Origin: Streblospio benedicti
Lineage: Eukaryota > Annelida > Polychaeta > Spionida > Spionidae
Length of the DNA stretch: 64,000 nt
Assembly: GCA_019095985.1 (NCBI GenBank)
Contig: CM032665.1
Span: 41,963,305 to 42,027,304, forward strand
Direction: 5' to 3'
A program made the translations under genes and the position numbers. The notes under the pieces were generated by a model. That model saw only the letters and a list, made by a program, of their open reading frames with translations, searched no databases and was not told where the DNA came from. This document shows positions 12,101 to 23,800 of the stretch, one piece after another (positions within the stretch are counted from its first letter, which is position 1; every line of letters begins with the position of its first letter).

Positions 12101-14790
12101 TAAAAGGCCCTTTGGAGAAGTGAAGAACTTTAGGTTATCAATGTCATGCTCTAATTCTTTTACACTGTACCTAAACTGGAAAACAGTCTCCACGAGCATG
12201 TCATAAGACGGTGATACAAATATTGAAATGCCGCTTTTGAGAACCACTGGAAGAAGGTCAAGATATAACGTGATGTCTGTAGTTTGTACCGTCTCAAGAA
12301 TAATGGTAATATTGTTGTTGTCAACTTTCAATTTGAAGTCCACCATGTTCACCGACGTGGCTTCTATGAGTAGTGTCATAGAATCATCAGCTATGTTCAT
12401 TACTACGTCATCAAAACCGATTCTGGGGAAATGTATAATGTTCACGGTATCAATGATAAAAGTTTCTAGACCACATGTTGCAGTCATGAAATATTCTGGC
12501 TGATCTACTGTTGAGGCCCGCACGTGTTTATGGGGTGTTGTGCAGTATTCTAGTTCAGAAATTTGATCTACCCTGCTGTACAGAAGTACATCTTCATCCA
12601 ACATGTCCAGGATGAGCTGTATGTGTATGGTTCTATCTTTGGCCATGCTAGCTGTGGAGCCATCTGGAGAGTTTTCTGTAGAGACTGACTTCAGGACTAA
12701 TTGGGGATTGTCAATATCGATTTCATTAATTACTATTGTAGCTTTCGCTCCATTAGCGCTGGCTGGATTTGTGTACTTAACTTGAGAGGCCACACGCAAT
12801 ATGCGTCCTTTAGATAACTTGTTTATTGTATCCACGTTCGTATTATAATACATGCTGCATGTTTGGCTCTTCAGCAAATGGGGAAATACATTGATGTGCA
12901 CTGGTACGTTCATGTTATTCATAGAAGCAAATCTATATGTGTAGTCGTGTGCCGCCGCAAGACGCTCTTTGTCTTGAGGCGTAATTGTCAAGATCCAGAT
13001 CTTGATCTGTAAATATGGGTCATTTACAAGTTTGGACTCTGCCAAGGAATACATACTGGACTGTCGGACCATGTAACATGGGTTGATGAGGCCACGCCCG
13101 TGGGTCACTGATTGCAGCGATAAGCTCACGTCAGACAACGAATAGTGCACCAGAAGTAAGACGTTAGCTGAAGAGTAGAGATAGTGTCCAGTCGGCATTT
13201 TGAAGCTACCATCATCACACAGAGTAGAGACATGGTACAGGCCATCATAGATCAGCAAGCCACTGAAGGGACACATACCTGAAATAAACACACAATTATA
13301 CTTCAAGAGGTGCATTGAACATCGTACAGACTATCATACATCGTTGCAATTTTAACGTATGACTATGCATGTCCATTAGTAACCACCTCCATCCCTTATC
13401 GGGAAGAGAAATGTAAAGGTCAAACATGTCTGACCTCCCACGCCTTCAGGGTTTCATCACTTTCGTGGCAATGCTATTACATTAGTATAATAAAATAGTT
13501 TGACGTACCCACGGATTCATCATAATATGTGTGTTGCTGTTGCAAGTTGTGTATCCACATCAGAGGCAGGTTCATTCTGATGCCTCTAACAACTAATCTA
13601 TCCAATTTAAACCTTATAAAAGACCGAACCATCTCATTACTTGCTGTGCGAATCAAGGTGTACTGAAGTTTGTAACCAACTGGTTCGTAACGAACCATAT
13701 TGTCATTTAATTTGATATACCTGGCCATATTTGAAGTTCTAGAATAATTTGCTTGTACAATCCTGGTGATCAGTGTGAGCCGATTTTCAGTGCTCACCAT
13801 GGCCATAGCGGAGGAGTAACGGTGACGTGATAGGTCAACCGTGACGGGAAGAGCCGTGCTGCATGCAATGCTGCTAGTGGATGTAGCTAGCAGAGACTTA
13901 GGTAATAAACCATGAGACACATAAAATCTTGAGTGGGCGTCGTTGCATATGAATGCTATGACTAACTTTGTTTCATGTCCATAGTGGAAATTGTCAGCGG
14001 TTGTTCCTATGCCAATCTGTGTCTTGTAGGGATTTAGTCTGAAGACAGGGTTGTAGAAGTACCAAATGTAATAAATCATATTCCGCTCATTGAAAACCCA
14101 GGCGGGTTTGCCTGCGGTGCTCATTTGGTGGAGAGGGTGAGAATGCTCTGCGCCTCGCACCCTGTAAGCCGATAATCTAACCATAACCTGGTAGGTGGCC
14201 TTTATGGTGATGGATTGTACGTGCGTGGTGAGCACCGCTCTCACGACAGCCGCCGACGAGCGGGTGTACGCGGTCTCCTGGTAGATGTGTCCGCACAGCC
14301 GGATCAGCTCAGTGGAGGGGGAGTCCGCGACAGCGAGACCGTCAAACACGGCCAATGCATCTGGGGTGCAGGACTGGGTATAAGGCAGGTAGCTGTTGTG
14401 CGTAGTGATGTTGATGCTGAATGCATCATTCACGTTGATCTTCCATGCAAAGTTCCTGACTTCAGACCAGACTGCAGTGAGACAGGGACTGTGAAATGCG
14501 CTGGACTCACGTGTCATTGTGGTGGCAATAGTGCATGTATTGTGTAACAGGAAACTTCTTAAACGGAATACATTCAAACATTTTCTCATGTTCCACATAT
14601 TCTGATTCTGAAATTCATGCTTCGTATCGTGCACGAGATTGTAGAGTTCACTTTCTACAAATATAAATGGTTGCTTTGCAGACTGTTGCTTTCCTAGCAA
14701 TAAACCAATCCTTGTGTCAGCTGCATGGATGCCTGTAAATGACCACAAGCTCATAGAGAGTATGACCATCCTCATCAGCTTTGTTTTCAT
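9134..14790 (-). CDS. CUB-like/LDLa/LRR seven-helix receptor (GRL101/relaxin-receptor type), two exons
   Basis: A cell-surface receptor of the rhodopsin class with a very large ectodomain. Exon 1 is 14790-13509 and exon 2 is 13278-9134. The intron (13508-13279) has GTACGT and TTTATTTCAG borders, is in phase 1 on both sides, and gives about 1808 residues. The protein opens with a hydrophobic signal peptide (VILSMSLWSFTGIHA). CUB-like segments span about residues 90-500, across the intron. LDL-receptor class A repeats lie at about 1100-1140 (CNGVSDCPGGSDEEHC) and 1160-1205 (CHADCSDGSDES), followed by a weaker third. Leucine-rich repeats lie at about 1360-1470, and seven helices at about 1510-1790 with GN in TM1, NLSLAD in TM2, DKY for DRY and NPFLQ for NPxxY. 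The long middle (about 500-1090) matches nothing I know. The LDLa-LRR-7TM order resembles snail GRL101 and relaxin receptors. The ligand is unknown. The frame is open throughout, so the gene looks functional. Confidence 0.85.
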
Positions 14791-14820
14791 TGTCGCAGTG
14801 TGCTGCAGTGGGCGGTAAAG
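14791..14820 (-). promoter_or_regulatory. Likely 5' UTR remnant with an upstream 3' splice site
   Basis: On the minus strand the start codon is preceded by 30 nt and then a TTTATGTTTTAG acceptor. The right-arm copy keeps the same site (TTTATTTTTTAG). This suggests a spliced leader exon further upstream, which would place the Penelope-like element inside a 5' UTR intron. The leader exon itself cannot be identified. Confidence 0.4.
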
Positions 14821-14864
14821 CTAAAACATAAACAAAACCATATCAAAAAGATTATCAATTATGT

Positions 14865-15954
14865 TGTTCTCAGAACCATTTTTTACCTGGCTTGCAGACC
14901 TTTCTCTCATGTCTCATGAGCGTCAACAGTGCTACTGGCGGTTGATTCTCAGTTCGCACGACCATTTAAGTCGGAGCAGGTTCGCGGGGATCTCTCTGCC
15001 TGCGTCGTGGTTGGTGGTGGGGCCTGTCACGGTAGATGTGTAGTGCCTCACGTATCTTTCTTTCCAGGTCCTTTGGCTCTTGGTCCAAGATCTTCACGTC
15101 ATTTAATGTGAAGGAACGTCTTGTCTCATTTACGTGTTGCCAAATAGCTGAATTAGGGTGTTTTCAATCCATGTGTTCTCTGAACCTCGTCTTCAGGGCA
15201 TGCGCTGTTTCTCTTACATACCTTGAACTAGACATTGACATTCTAGTTGGTAAACTACTCCATACATCTTCTCTTTTTGTGGTTTGTCCTTGTGGTCCTC
15301 CTGTGGTTTGTCTGACCAACAGAGACTTGAGGGTGTTGTACGGCTTCAAGTAGCTATTAACTTCGCATTTCCCAAAGATCCTTTGTACCTTCTCTGTGAC
15401 CCCACTAACATAGAGGAGGCAAACAGGGTAATTGATACTCCTCCGTTCCTTTTTTGGGGTCCTGATCTTTGGCTCTCTCAGTCTTCTGTGGGATTCTAAA
15501 CGCCCATCTCTTTGTAACCGTTCACTGTCAAAACCTTCTTTACGCGTGCTATTTCTTCACACTGTCTTCTGAGTTGCTGACAATGGAATGTGAAGATAGA
15601 ATGGTACACTGTAAACGTGTCATCCACATACCGGTATCATACTTCAGGAATCACAGGTAAACTGTTCAATGCTTTTTCTTCAAAGTTCAATAACTAGGTC
15701 CGCCACTGCTGAAGACACCGGCGACCACATAGGAGCACCTCGATTTGACCATAGAAAGTCCCATTACAGACACCCATTACCGTGACAGGCCCGACCTCAA
15801 CCGAGACGTAGGCAGAGAGATCCCCGCGAACCTGCTCCAACTTGCATCACATGACACGCGCGAACGAGAATCAGCCACCCTTAACACCGTTGACGCTCAA
15901 GAGACATAAGCGAAACGGTTGCAAGTCAGGTAAAATAAATGGTTCTGAGAACAA
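14865..15954 (-). mobile_element. Penelope-like retroelement, left-arm copy
   Basis: The two ends are inverted copies of each other for about 180 bp (14865-15043 and 15775-15954), starting TTGTTCTCAGAACC and ending GGTTCTGAGAACAA. Inverted terminal repeats of this kind are known in Penelope elements. The interior, read on the minus strand, carries the end of a Penelope-type reverse transcriptase and a degraded GIY-YIG-like endonuclease (YVRETAHALKTRFREHM). It is heavily 5'-truncated and not functional. A direct repeat (CATATCAAAAAGATTATCAA at about 14839, a near copy at about 16007) brackets it and may mark the insertion. The same insertion sits at the same place in the right arm. Confidence 0.75.
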
Positions 15955-16108
15955 AATGATTGATCATGTCTATACCAGAACCCAGTAGTAACCTCCATTC
16001 AAAGAACATATCAAAAAGATTTATCAACAGCAAATCTGAAGGTAGTAAGCGATTAAGAAATATTCCGCCAGTAAATGATGCTGTCTCTATCATATGTTTG
16101 TTTTCTGA

Positions 16109-16522
16109 GTGGCCAAAACAAAATGCTTGTATCAAGTTCTGTATTCTGAAAGTTCCATTTTTTTAAACAGCCTATTAAAGTATTTAGTTTAAATAAAAGC
16201 CGGTATCCAATCAAAAACACGTGAACGCAAACAAATGTCAACAGAATGATTTTCGACAGACGTAACACGGTGCACGTAATAGGCTGCCTATCTCTCCCAT
16301 GTTAAATATGACGTCCTGTTAAGAAACCCACGGTACGTCTGGCGAAAAATCATTCGATTATGCAACATCACGTGACCTTGTGTTTTAGTTAGAAGAGGGC
16401 ATGGTATTTTTTAGGCGTATAAATATCAAATGTGAAGAATATAATTTCTATTTTACTTTTTGCAATGGGAAAGGCTCGTTCATTGATACCCAGAACAAAT
16501 ATTATTTTGGCTGAGCAATATC
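16109..16522. other. Segment present only in the left arm, upstream of the receptor
   Basis: The right arm jumps from CATATGTTTGTTTTCT to AAACATGTTC with about 11 bp between, whereas the left arm has about 414 bp here. The segment has no terminal inverted repeats or coding capacity. It contains GCGTATAAATATC, a weak TATA-like word. It lies upstream of the receptor gene, so it may be part of the promoter that the right copy lost, or an insertion gained by the left arm. Confidence 0.55.
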
Positions 16523-16893
16523 TTTAAACATGTTCTTCACTCGCATAGAGGATCACTGTAATAATCCCACTATGTTTTATAAGATAAGAAATAACCTTGC
16601 CAATATTTCCTTCCCATCCACGGTGCAGTTGTCATACATTTGTTTATGTAAGATACAATAGTGTTAAAAATTTTACTCTGGTGCATATGAATATTGTTTC
16701 TTTTTGTCAAACCAAGATTGAAAATTGAAGACTATACACGGTCAAGTTGGCACATTCTCTGCTATTTGACATATTTCCATTTGCAAAATTGCTACCACCT
16801 AGTAGCTATTAGCTAGAGGTAAATAAAAAAAACATTTGCAAGTTTGTCAGCTGCTTTTCATTGTCGCCACCAGGTGAGCAGAATGCACACTTA

Positions 16894-17324
16894 GGGACCA
16901 TTCAGTATTTGTGACAGGGTGGGGTAGGAGGATTTTCCAAAATTGCTGTGAAAAAAATAGCCCACCCCCCCAAAAAAAAAAACTCCTATGAAAAATTGGT
17001 AACCCCCCTCAATTTCATGTGACAAAAATTGATGACCTCCCCACCCCCACCCCACCCCACCCCCTACCCCACCCCCACAACAGTTAACTCAATTATTGTC
17101 AGTTAACTAAAATCCTATTTTATGGATATAAGTAATATAAAAAACACTAAATTTGAGTACAGAATCTCTAAAAAATTGGGATAAATTTTGTGAAAAAATT
17201 GATAGCCCCTGTCAAAAGTGTGTGAAAAAATTGATAGCCCCCCCCCTGTAAACATGGTGACAAAAGTTCATGGCCCGCCCTAAAATCCTCCTACCCCACC
17301 CTGTCATAAATACTGAATGGTCCC
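16894..17324. mobile_element. PIF/Harbinger-type MITE with TTA target duplication
   Basis: Inverted ends of about 44 bp start GGGACCATTCAGTATTT and are flanked by TTA on both sides (16891-16893 and 17325-17327). The 3-bp TTA duplication and GGG start are typical of PIF/Harbinger non-autonomous elements. The interior repeats a roughly 30-bp unit around AAAAAATTGATAGCCCC. No open frame is present. Confidence 0.85.
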
Positions 17325-17327
17325 TTA

Positions 17328-19775
17328 CTTGGTACTTTACTTTATGCATGTATGCATGTTTATGCTGAAGATATATCTCTGTAATTCGACTTCTGAATTG
17401 ACTATTTCCAAGATATTTTTAGTTTGGCATGTGCATTTCAATAGCACTTTGATGTACTCACCTGCAACTTAAGCATCATGTCTGGTAATCGCACCCACCA
17501 CTAAGCAAACAGCTCATTTTCTTCAGCGTATTTGCCGTGAAGCTGATATACGGTTATACCAAAAATTCAGCTGGAGTTTAGGTCGGATTCCAGGGGCTGA
17601 ATACAGGTGTCTTCATTAACTCTCCCCTTAAAAGTGTAAGTGTTCATCAAGAATATTTGTCTTCTTGAAGTCTATGTGACACGGTTCCACTTCTGGTTGT
17701 TGTAGATTCAGTGACACATGAAGATCGAATATTATGTTTTAACGTGTTAATGTTTCACATGTGCACAGAACAGCGTCTGGGGCATTGCAAGAGATCCGGT
17801 ATACTGCGCCTTATGTATCCAACATTCAATCTACTATGTGAATGATTTGTCAAAATTTCTCAAATTCAATTTGAAATAATCGGTATATATATACACAATC
17901 AGTTTTGTGAGGATTTAGTTAATGAATAAAACTCTTAAACTTAAATACAATATTGATATGGCTGTTTTACCATACAAGACAGACAATTTAATCAGAAACA
18001 TTAGGCATCAATTCATAAAACTTTAAATTAATATTCAAAAAACAAGAATAATTCTGTTCATTACGCAAAATCGTAATTAATACATAAGTTCATTCCAAAT
18101 TTGTAAAATCGTATATGCAATATTATTTTATCTTATTTACTGTTTTATAAAATTAAATAGTTTTAGTATTCTATCAACGATGGTAAGTACATGTATACCC
18201 TTTTACACTATAGTCGCTGTCCTCATGTTTTACTATTGACTTTTGACTCCATATGGATCCATTGGATGATCGATTCCCACATGCATTTTTTGTTTCCATT
18301 ATAATCCTCTCTTGGTTCTTGATCTACGCTAGTTTAACCAGTTTACTCCTGCATATCACCAGCTTTATCACGTCCTTTTCTAAGATGACGGCAACCATGA
18401 GGCCACTTATAAATGATTTGATATACGACTAACGATCTTAATTTCTGCAAGTCATTACAGATTTAATTGAATTTCAAGGGCGTAATTTAACTCTGCTAAT
18501 TTAATTATTTTGTGATAGATATCAATTAATTAATCAACTAATCTAACAAAAAAAAATTTAATTAGTTAATTCTTAATTGACCTTTTAATAATAACACCCG
18601 CAGTCAAATCTGGCACATCCCTATATATGGCCATATGTAAAAGTCGTGGCCATTCAGTTTTAATATACATGGTCACTAGGTGGCGATGTACGAAGGTTCT
18701 TGCATATTCGGTGATATTAATGAGACAGGAACCATGTGCAGTCACCACATGGCTGTGTTTTGATGTGTGGAATGTCTGATGGTCAATGTGAACATGTTGT
18801 GTCCTTTGTGCCCTTGGGCTCACATACCGATGTGTATGGAAATTTTGTCATGTCAATGTCTGTGGAAGATTGTTCTGGTTTTTTTCAAGTTAGGTTTTCT
18901 CAACTATGTGTCTATCTTACTTTTCTATACTTTTTTTCACGAATTTGACACCTGTATAATAATTTATCAATTAGTTAATTATTAAGTTTATTTATTGTTA
19001 ATTTAATCTTTATTTTGAAGGGTTGGGGTCTTGCAAAATGGCAAACAATGATAAGAAAAAAAGAAGAGAAATAGGCGCATATAAAAATTGTGAATAACAT
19101 GTCATATATGAGAAGTTAGAAATTAAACAAGTGATCACTGTGTACTGAAATCAACTACATATAATGTTCTGATTCTAAGTTCTGTCCTACACGTCTATCA
19201 CCAATGATCAAAGATGAAAGTTTGAGTATAAGCAATGATAAAGGCAGTGATTTTCTGACTGTGGTTCCCTCACTCCTAGACAATCATCAAAACTCCATTA
19301 GCCCTTGGGTTAGGTCTAGTTTATAGTGCTGATTAGCTGGCTGTGACAAAAAATATACCTTTTTGGTTGCTCAAAGTAATAATAGGACTTACATAATCAT
19401 TGTTAAGTCGTAAAACGTTTCATCCCAAACATTTGCATATATTTTTTTGCAATTGGATTTTTTTTAGTGATTCTATATATATATATTCTATCAGGAACCC
19501 AGCTCTTATCCGTTTTTGATTCTATATATGAAAGCTTAGATCTACATGTACACATATGTTATTCACTTAGAAGATAGTTTGAGTGGATCCTTTTTTCCAA
19601 CTTGGCTATGTAGAAAGCAGTCTTAGAAAATCGTATATTAACCTATAACTTTATTGCCCCAGCATCATGGGAGAATCTTTACTTGTTGCTATTTTGGGGA
19701 TAGTTTTCTTCTGTGTCACTTTTTATATAGTACACAATATATTTGGCGATTGTTCTAATTATCATATGTGTACTC
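17328..19775. other. Non-coding inner part of the left arm
   Basis: AT-rich DNA without a supportable gene. The open frames at about 18566-18985 appear in both arms, but their predicted products differ through indels and lack domain signs, so they are not called. A short TA run at about 19474-19486 corresponds to the greatly expanded TA tract of the right arm. Confidence 0.5.
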
Positions 19776-20311
19776 TGCATGCTTCATATTAACAGAACTG
19801 CTTGTTTTCTTTCTTATGAACTAATTTGTAAAAGAAAATTTTCATAAAGTACAGTATTTAGAAAAGTGACCGAATATACTTTGGAAACGCTTGACGTATT
19901 AAAGCTTATGCAAAATAAAATCTGGGCACGCAGATAGTAGTGCGCGTGATGTGAGAAAAAAATATGGCATAAATTTTGTCTGAATTCTTATTAGATCTCA
20001 TCGCACATAAGCTTATCGTGTGTGTAGTCTTAACCAATCCTCATTGGGGTATAAATGGTTTCTATCACACAACTGCATGCATATGACGACACATGCTCAC
20101 TCGTGGCGGCGGCCCACGACGCAACGGATATTGGTAATTTGCTCAAAGCAATGAATGAATATCAAATAGGAGCATAATATAGAGCTCGAGCATTGCATCC
20201 ATCTCATTGTCTAGTTTTGCATAGTCAGCGCACGTTAACACACAAGATTCAGTGGGCATTGGTAGTCAATATTATGACCATGGTGTGCTCTCCCTTTACG
20301 CCTAATTCAAA

Positions 20312-20439
20312 GGAACAATTTAGTCAATCAATTATGCTTATTCCACTGATGCGGAGCCCAAGCATCAAAGATCAGAATCATCTTTGATGCTTGGGCTCCG
20401 CATCAGTCGAAAAAGCATAATTGATTGTCTAAATTGGTC
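20312..20439. repeat. Long hairpin with a perfect 28-bp stem
   Basis: 20345-20372 and 20380-20407 are exact reverse complements (ACTGATGCGGAGCCCAAGCA at the outer left) around a 7-nt loop. The fold continues imperfectly outwards through CAATCAATTATGC on the left and GCATAATTGATTG on the right. It lies about 450 bp upstream of the discoidin gene. It could be a foldback element or a small-RNA precursor. Confidence 0.85.
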
Positions 20440-20460
20440 TTGTGGCCAAATTCACAGCAG

Positions 20461-20755
20461 TTTATGCTTAGTTCACAACCGTCGCCGATTAAGCTTCCGA
20501 TGTACTCCAGCGTAAGCGGTTGTGAACTAGGCTTACTAATTAGAAACAGACGCCGTATGAGGACGTGTTTACCGCTGCTTGTCCCATGTCGGAAAATGTT
20601 TAAAAGTACTTCTTTTTCTGTGTGTTTAGAGAAGTAAAAATCCACAATGAGACCATCTGTGTTGTCAAACAAATTGCAACTGTTTAGAAGTACCAAACAG
20701 CTCCCGATCACCCACTTTTCTCGGACACCGACCGATCATTGTGAACTAAGCATAA
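20461..20755. mobile_element. MITE upstream of the discoidin gene
   Basis: About 295 bp bounded by inverted ends TATGCTTAGTTCACAA and TTGTGAACTAAGCATA. An internal inverted pair (TTCACAACCG / CGGTTGTGAA at about 20474 and 20517) adds a second small hairpin. No coding capacity. The target duplication is not clear. It ends 138 bp before the start codon at 20894, so it may contribute promoter sequence. Confidence 0.65.
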
Positions 20756-20893
20756 GTCCTATAGCGGAAAAGGTGCAGAACACACGTATCAATATTTCAT
20801 GCAGTCGACTAATTAAGATTACACAATATTACCATTTATATTGTGTCGAGGGAAGCCACAATAGATGAGTTTGAAGCTTCTACGAGTACGAAC

Positions 20894-23800
20894 ATGACGT
20901 CCATATATACATTTGCGTTTGTGCTTCTATACATTGGCGCTAGGAAAATATGTACGTAAACCATTTAGATATTTTAAATTTCTGCTTGATTTGTTTGATT
21001 TTAAGTAAATCTTTGATTTGTTTATATGGTATATCAGTATATCAGTAAATGTGCATTATAACGTTGATGGTATTTTTTTCTTTCTTTTTATTATCATGTC
21101 TGAGGGAGGAATGAGTGTAGAAGAAAATGTTATGTGGGGCAATGTGCAAAATATAAAAGGAATAGTGTAGGTATTTTTAAGGAAGTTGGGGGTGGGGTGA
21201 TGTGGGATTTATTGATCCCGTATAACCTTCATCGCACGTTGCTCCCATGGCTGGCAATAGTAGTACAGGGAGAGGGAGGGGTGCGTGAATAGCTTGATGG
21301 CATTATTAAATTAGAGGTTTCTCATTGGCTGGCTGTGTTTGTAACCGTGCCCTCTGATTGGTCGCACATTGGTTGGAACTGATTCTGTTGTGCTTTGGAC
21401 GGGATAACCTAGTGGGCACGGGATGCGCATATATGGCGATCTTTCTTTGTTGTTTTGCACTGTAGCTGATAGTAGCTAATAAGTTTGCTAACTTTACAGA
21501 TCACAAATTACATTTTTTAACACTTTATTTGTACAACTTGTGGTCTTTGATAACTCAAAACAACTCAACTCAATGATACCATCATCCCAAGCAGCTTTGG
21601 TACCATTCTGTTCTCACGTTAACACACATATTGTTGATCTCTAACAACAAAGCTTAATCTACACTGCAGGTGCACAGTTCATTCATGTAATTACGAATTT
21701 TACAAATAAGCTGTAGACGGCGGTTTTATACACAGCGAAACTTGACCATACTGACCAAACGTTTAGAGATGACAGGGTGAAACAGATTGTACATGGAGGT
21801 GTAGTGTATGCTGTTGTCAAAGATATCACTTGCTGAAAGAGATCAAACCCATTACAACGTATAGGGTTCACATTTACTGTTCAGTGTCATTGGCTGAGAG
21901 CAGCAGATCACTATCAGAGGGTGGGTGGGGTGGGGGTGGGGGGTATATAGCCTTGATGAAAGTCCATTCACCAACACATTTTGCCCAAATCACCAGTCAC
22001 CAATATATTTCATTGCCTTTCACCAATCACTGGAATTGTAATTGAATCGGTTCCATCACATTTAAAAAACTTAAATACAGGCAGTTTACAATTCACGCCC
22101 AAGATTTAGGGCAACTCACTAATCACAGCCTCTGTAGTGAGCAGATCAACAGTCACCAATGAAAGGTTCCATCACATTTCACGCACTTAATTAAATACAG
22201 GTAATTCACAATTCACGGTCAAGATTTAGGGCAAATCACCAATTACATTTTTGCAATATGACTCCCTCTTATCAGACTCCTATGTTTCAGGCTGTGACGT
22301 GGTGCTCCCTAAAACAGCACTGCAGCTGTGGCAGAAGTCAGACCAAACCAAGCTGATCGGGGATGGCGAAACCACTGTCCAGTCCACTGACCCGCAGTCA
22401 ACCTTCTACATTCGCCAAGGTGACGATCCCTCTTCTCCCACTCTCTCAACCTATTTTACCAGTTTTTTCTTCATCCCTCTCCACACCTCTTTCTCCATGT
22501 CTCTCAATGTCTCTCTTTTCATGTCTCTATCTAACAATTGGGGGAGAGGGTATAAGGAAGTGGGATAAGGACAAAAAGGCCGAAAAAGAGGGTTAAGGGA
22601 AAAGGGGGGTAAAAAGAGGGATAAGGGGAAAAGGGCAAAAAAAGGGATAAGGGAAAACAGGGCCAAAAAGAGGGATATGGGATTTCTAGACCCCCTATAC
22701 CCCCCCCCACACACACACAATTACTACCTGCTGTTTGGTCATAAATTGTCTAATCGCATCCTATAGTTATTGGAGAAGAGCCGCTGATTGATGGTGGACA
22801 TTACCGTGTACTGGACTCTCAGCTGTCTGCCAGCAGTGTACGGCCTTCTACTACTTTACACGTCGCCTCCCAGTCACGACTACATACTGCGGAGATAGCG
22901 TCAGTCCAGCGTGGAGGATGGGCAGCAGAATTTAGGAATACTGATCAATGGATCCAGGTATTGACGCAACATTTATTGTACCTCAGATGCTCTGTCTCCC
23001 ATGGTGTTTCTGTTGTTTGATACTCTGTTCTATTTATATACCAATCAGAATAATGATTGTATAGTAAATAGTGTATTTGTTGCCATTCGTAGTACCGTTT
23101 ATAGTATTCTTGAGAACCATTGGAAATGCCAAATTTAAACATAGTTACATATAAATTGTTTGCCTGAAATATGTACAGACAAGCACAACTTTAACGCATT
23201 TCTCTTTCAAGCAAAACAGATATTAATTAATTAATGAACCAGTCCTGACGAGGAAACGATGTATTGCCATCATTAGTTCTAGACTAGGCCTACTGCCTAT
23301 CTACTGCCAAATTTGTTGGCAAAAACTCCTGGAGATCATGGGTTTCAGTTTGTGAACATTGAGAAGTAAATATTAGGCAGTAGGTAGGGGGTAGAGTCGA
23401 ACGTAATCCGTACACAGCAGGCATTAAAAACATCCTGCCAAAATGTTAGTACTCATAGGCAGATCCAGGTTTTTGGAAAGAAGAGGGGGCGCACTCAAGG
23501 AAAATGGGGGCGCACTTAAGGGATTTCATGAAAAACCCTATGAAAATGAATCTGCCTATGAGTACTGTCGTTCTTTGTAACCACGCGGTTTTAGCCTACG
23601 CTGTGTATCCAACCATGCAGGTGAACTTTGGCAGTCTGTTCACTGTAACTGCGATTGCTACTCAGGGCAGAGATTCTAGAAGTGCTTATGTACAATGGGT
23701 ATCAAGCTATAAGCTCTCATTTTCTTCCATGGAAGCCTCGTTCACATTCTACGCAGAAAATGGAGAAATTAAGGTATGTTTATGGTGTAGACAGATACTC

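Larger units (their letters stand above)
9335..19775 (+). repeat. Left arm of the large inverted duplication
   Basis: The reverse complement of this arm aligns almost throughout with 45272-55275. Shared landmarks, from outside in, are the receptor gene, the Penelope element, the CATATGTTTGTTTTCT region, the 18.6-18.95 kb block with the CACATGGCTGTGTTTTGATG motif, and the ATATTTGGCGATTGTTC end. The outer edge falls inside the seven-helix domain, so only the left arm has the complete gene. Arm-specific differences include a 414-bp segment and a whole MITE present only here. Confidence 0.9.

Noticed and set aside
14865-15954. Hammerhead ribozyme in the Penelope-like ends
   Set aside because: Some Penelope elements carry hammerheads, and the ends contain CTCATGAG and GCGAAACGG-like words, but the invariant CTGATGA core and a closed stem II are not present.
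18566-18985. Small conserved gene shared by both arms
   Set aside because: The frames are present in both arms only because the DNA is duplicated, and indels change the product; no coding signature.
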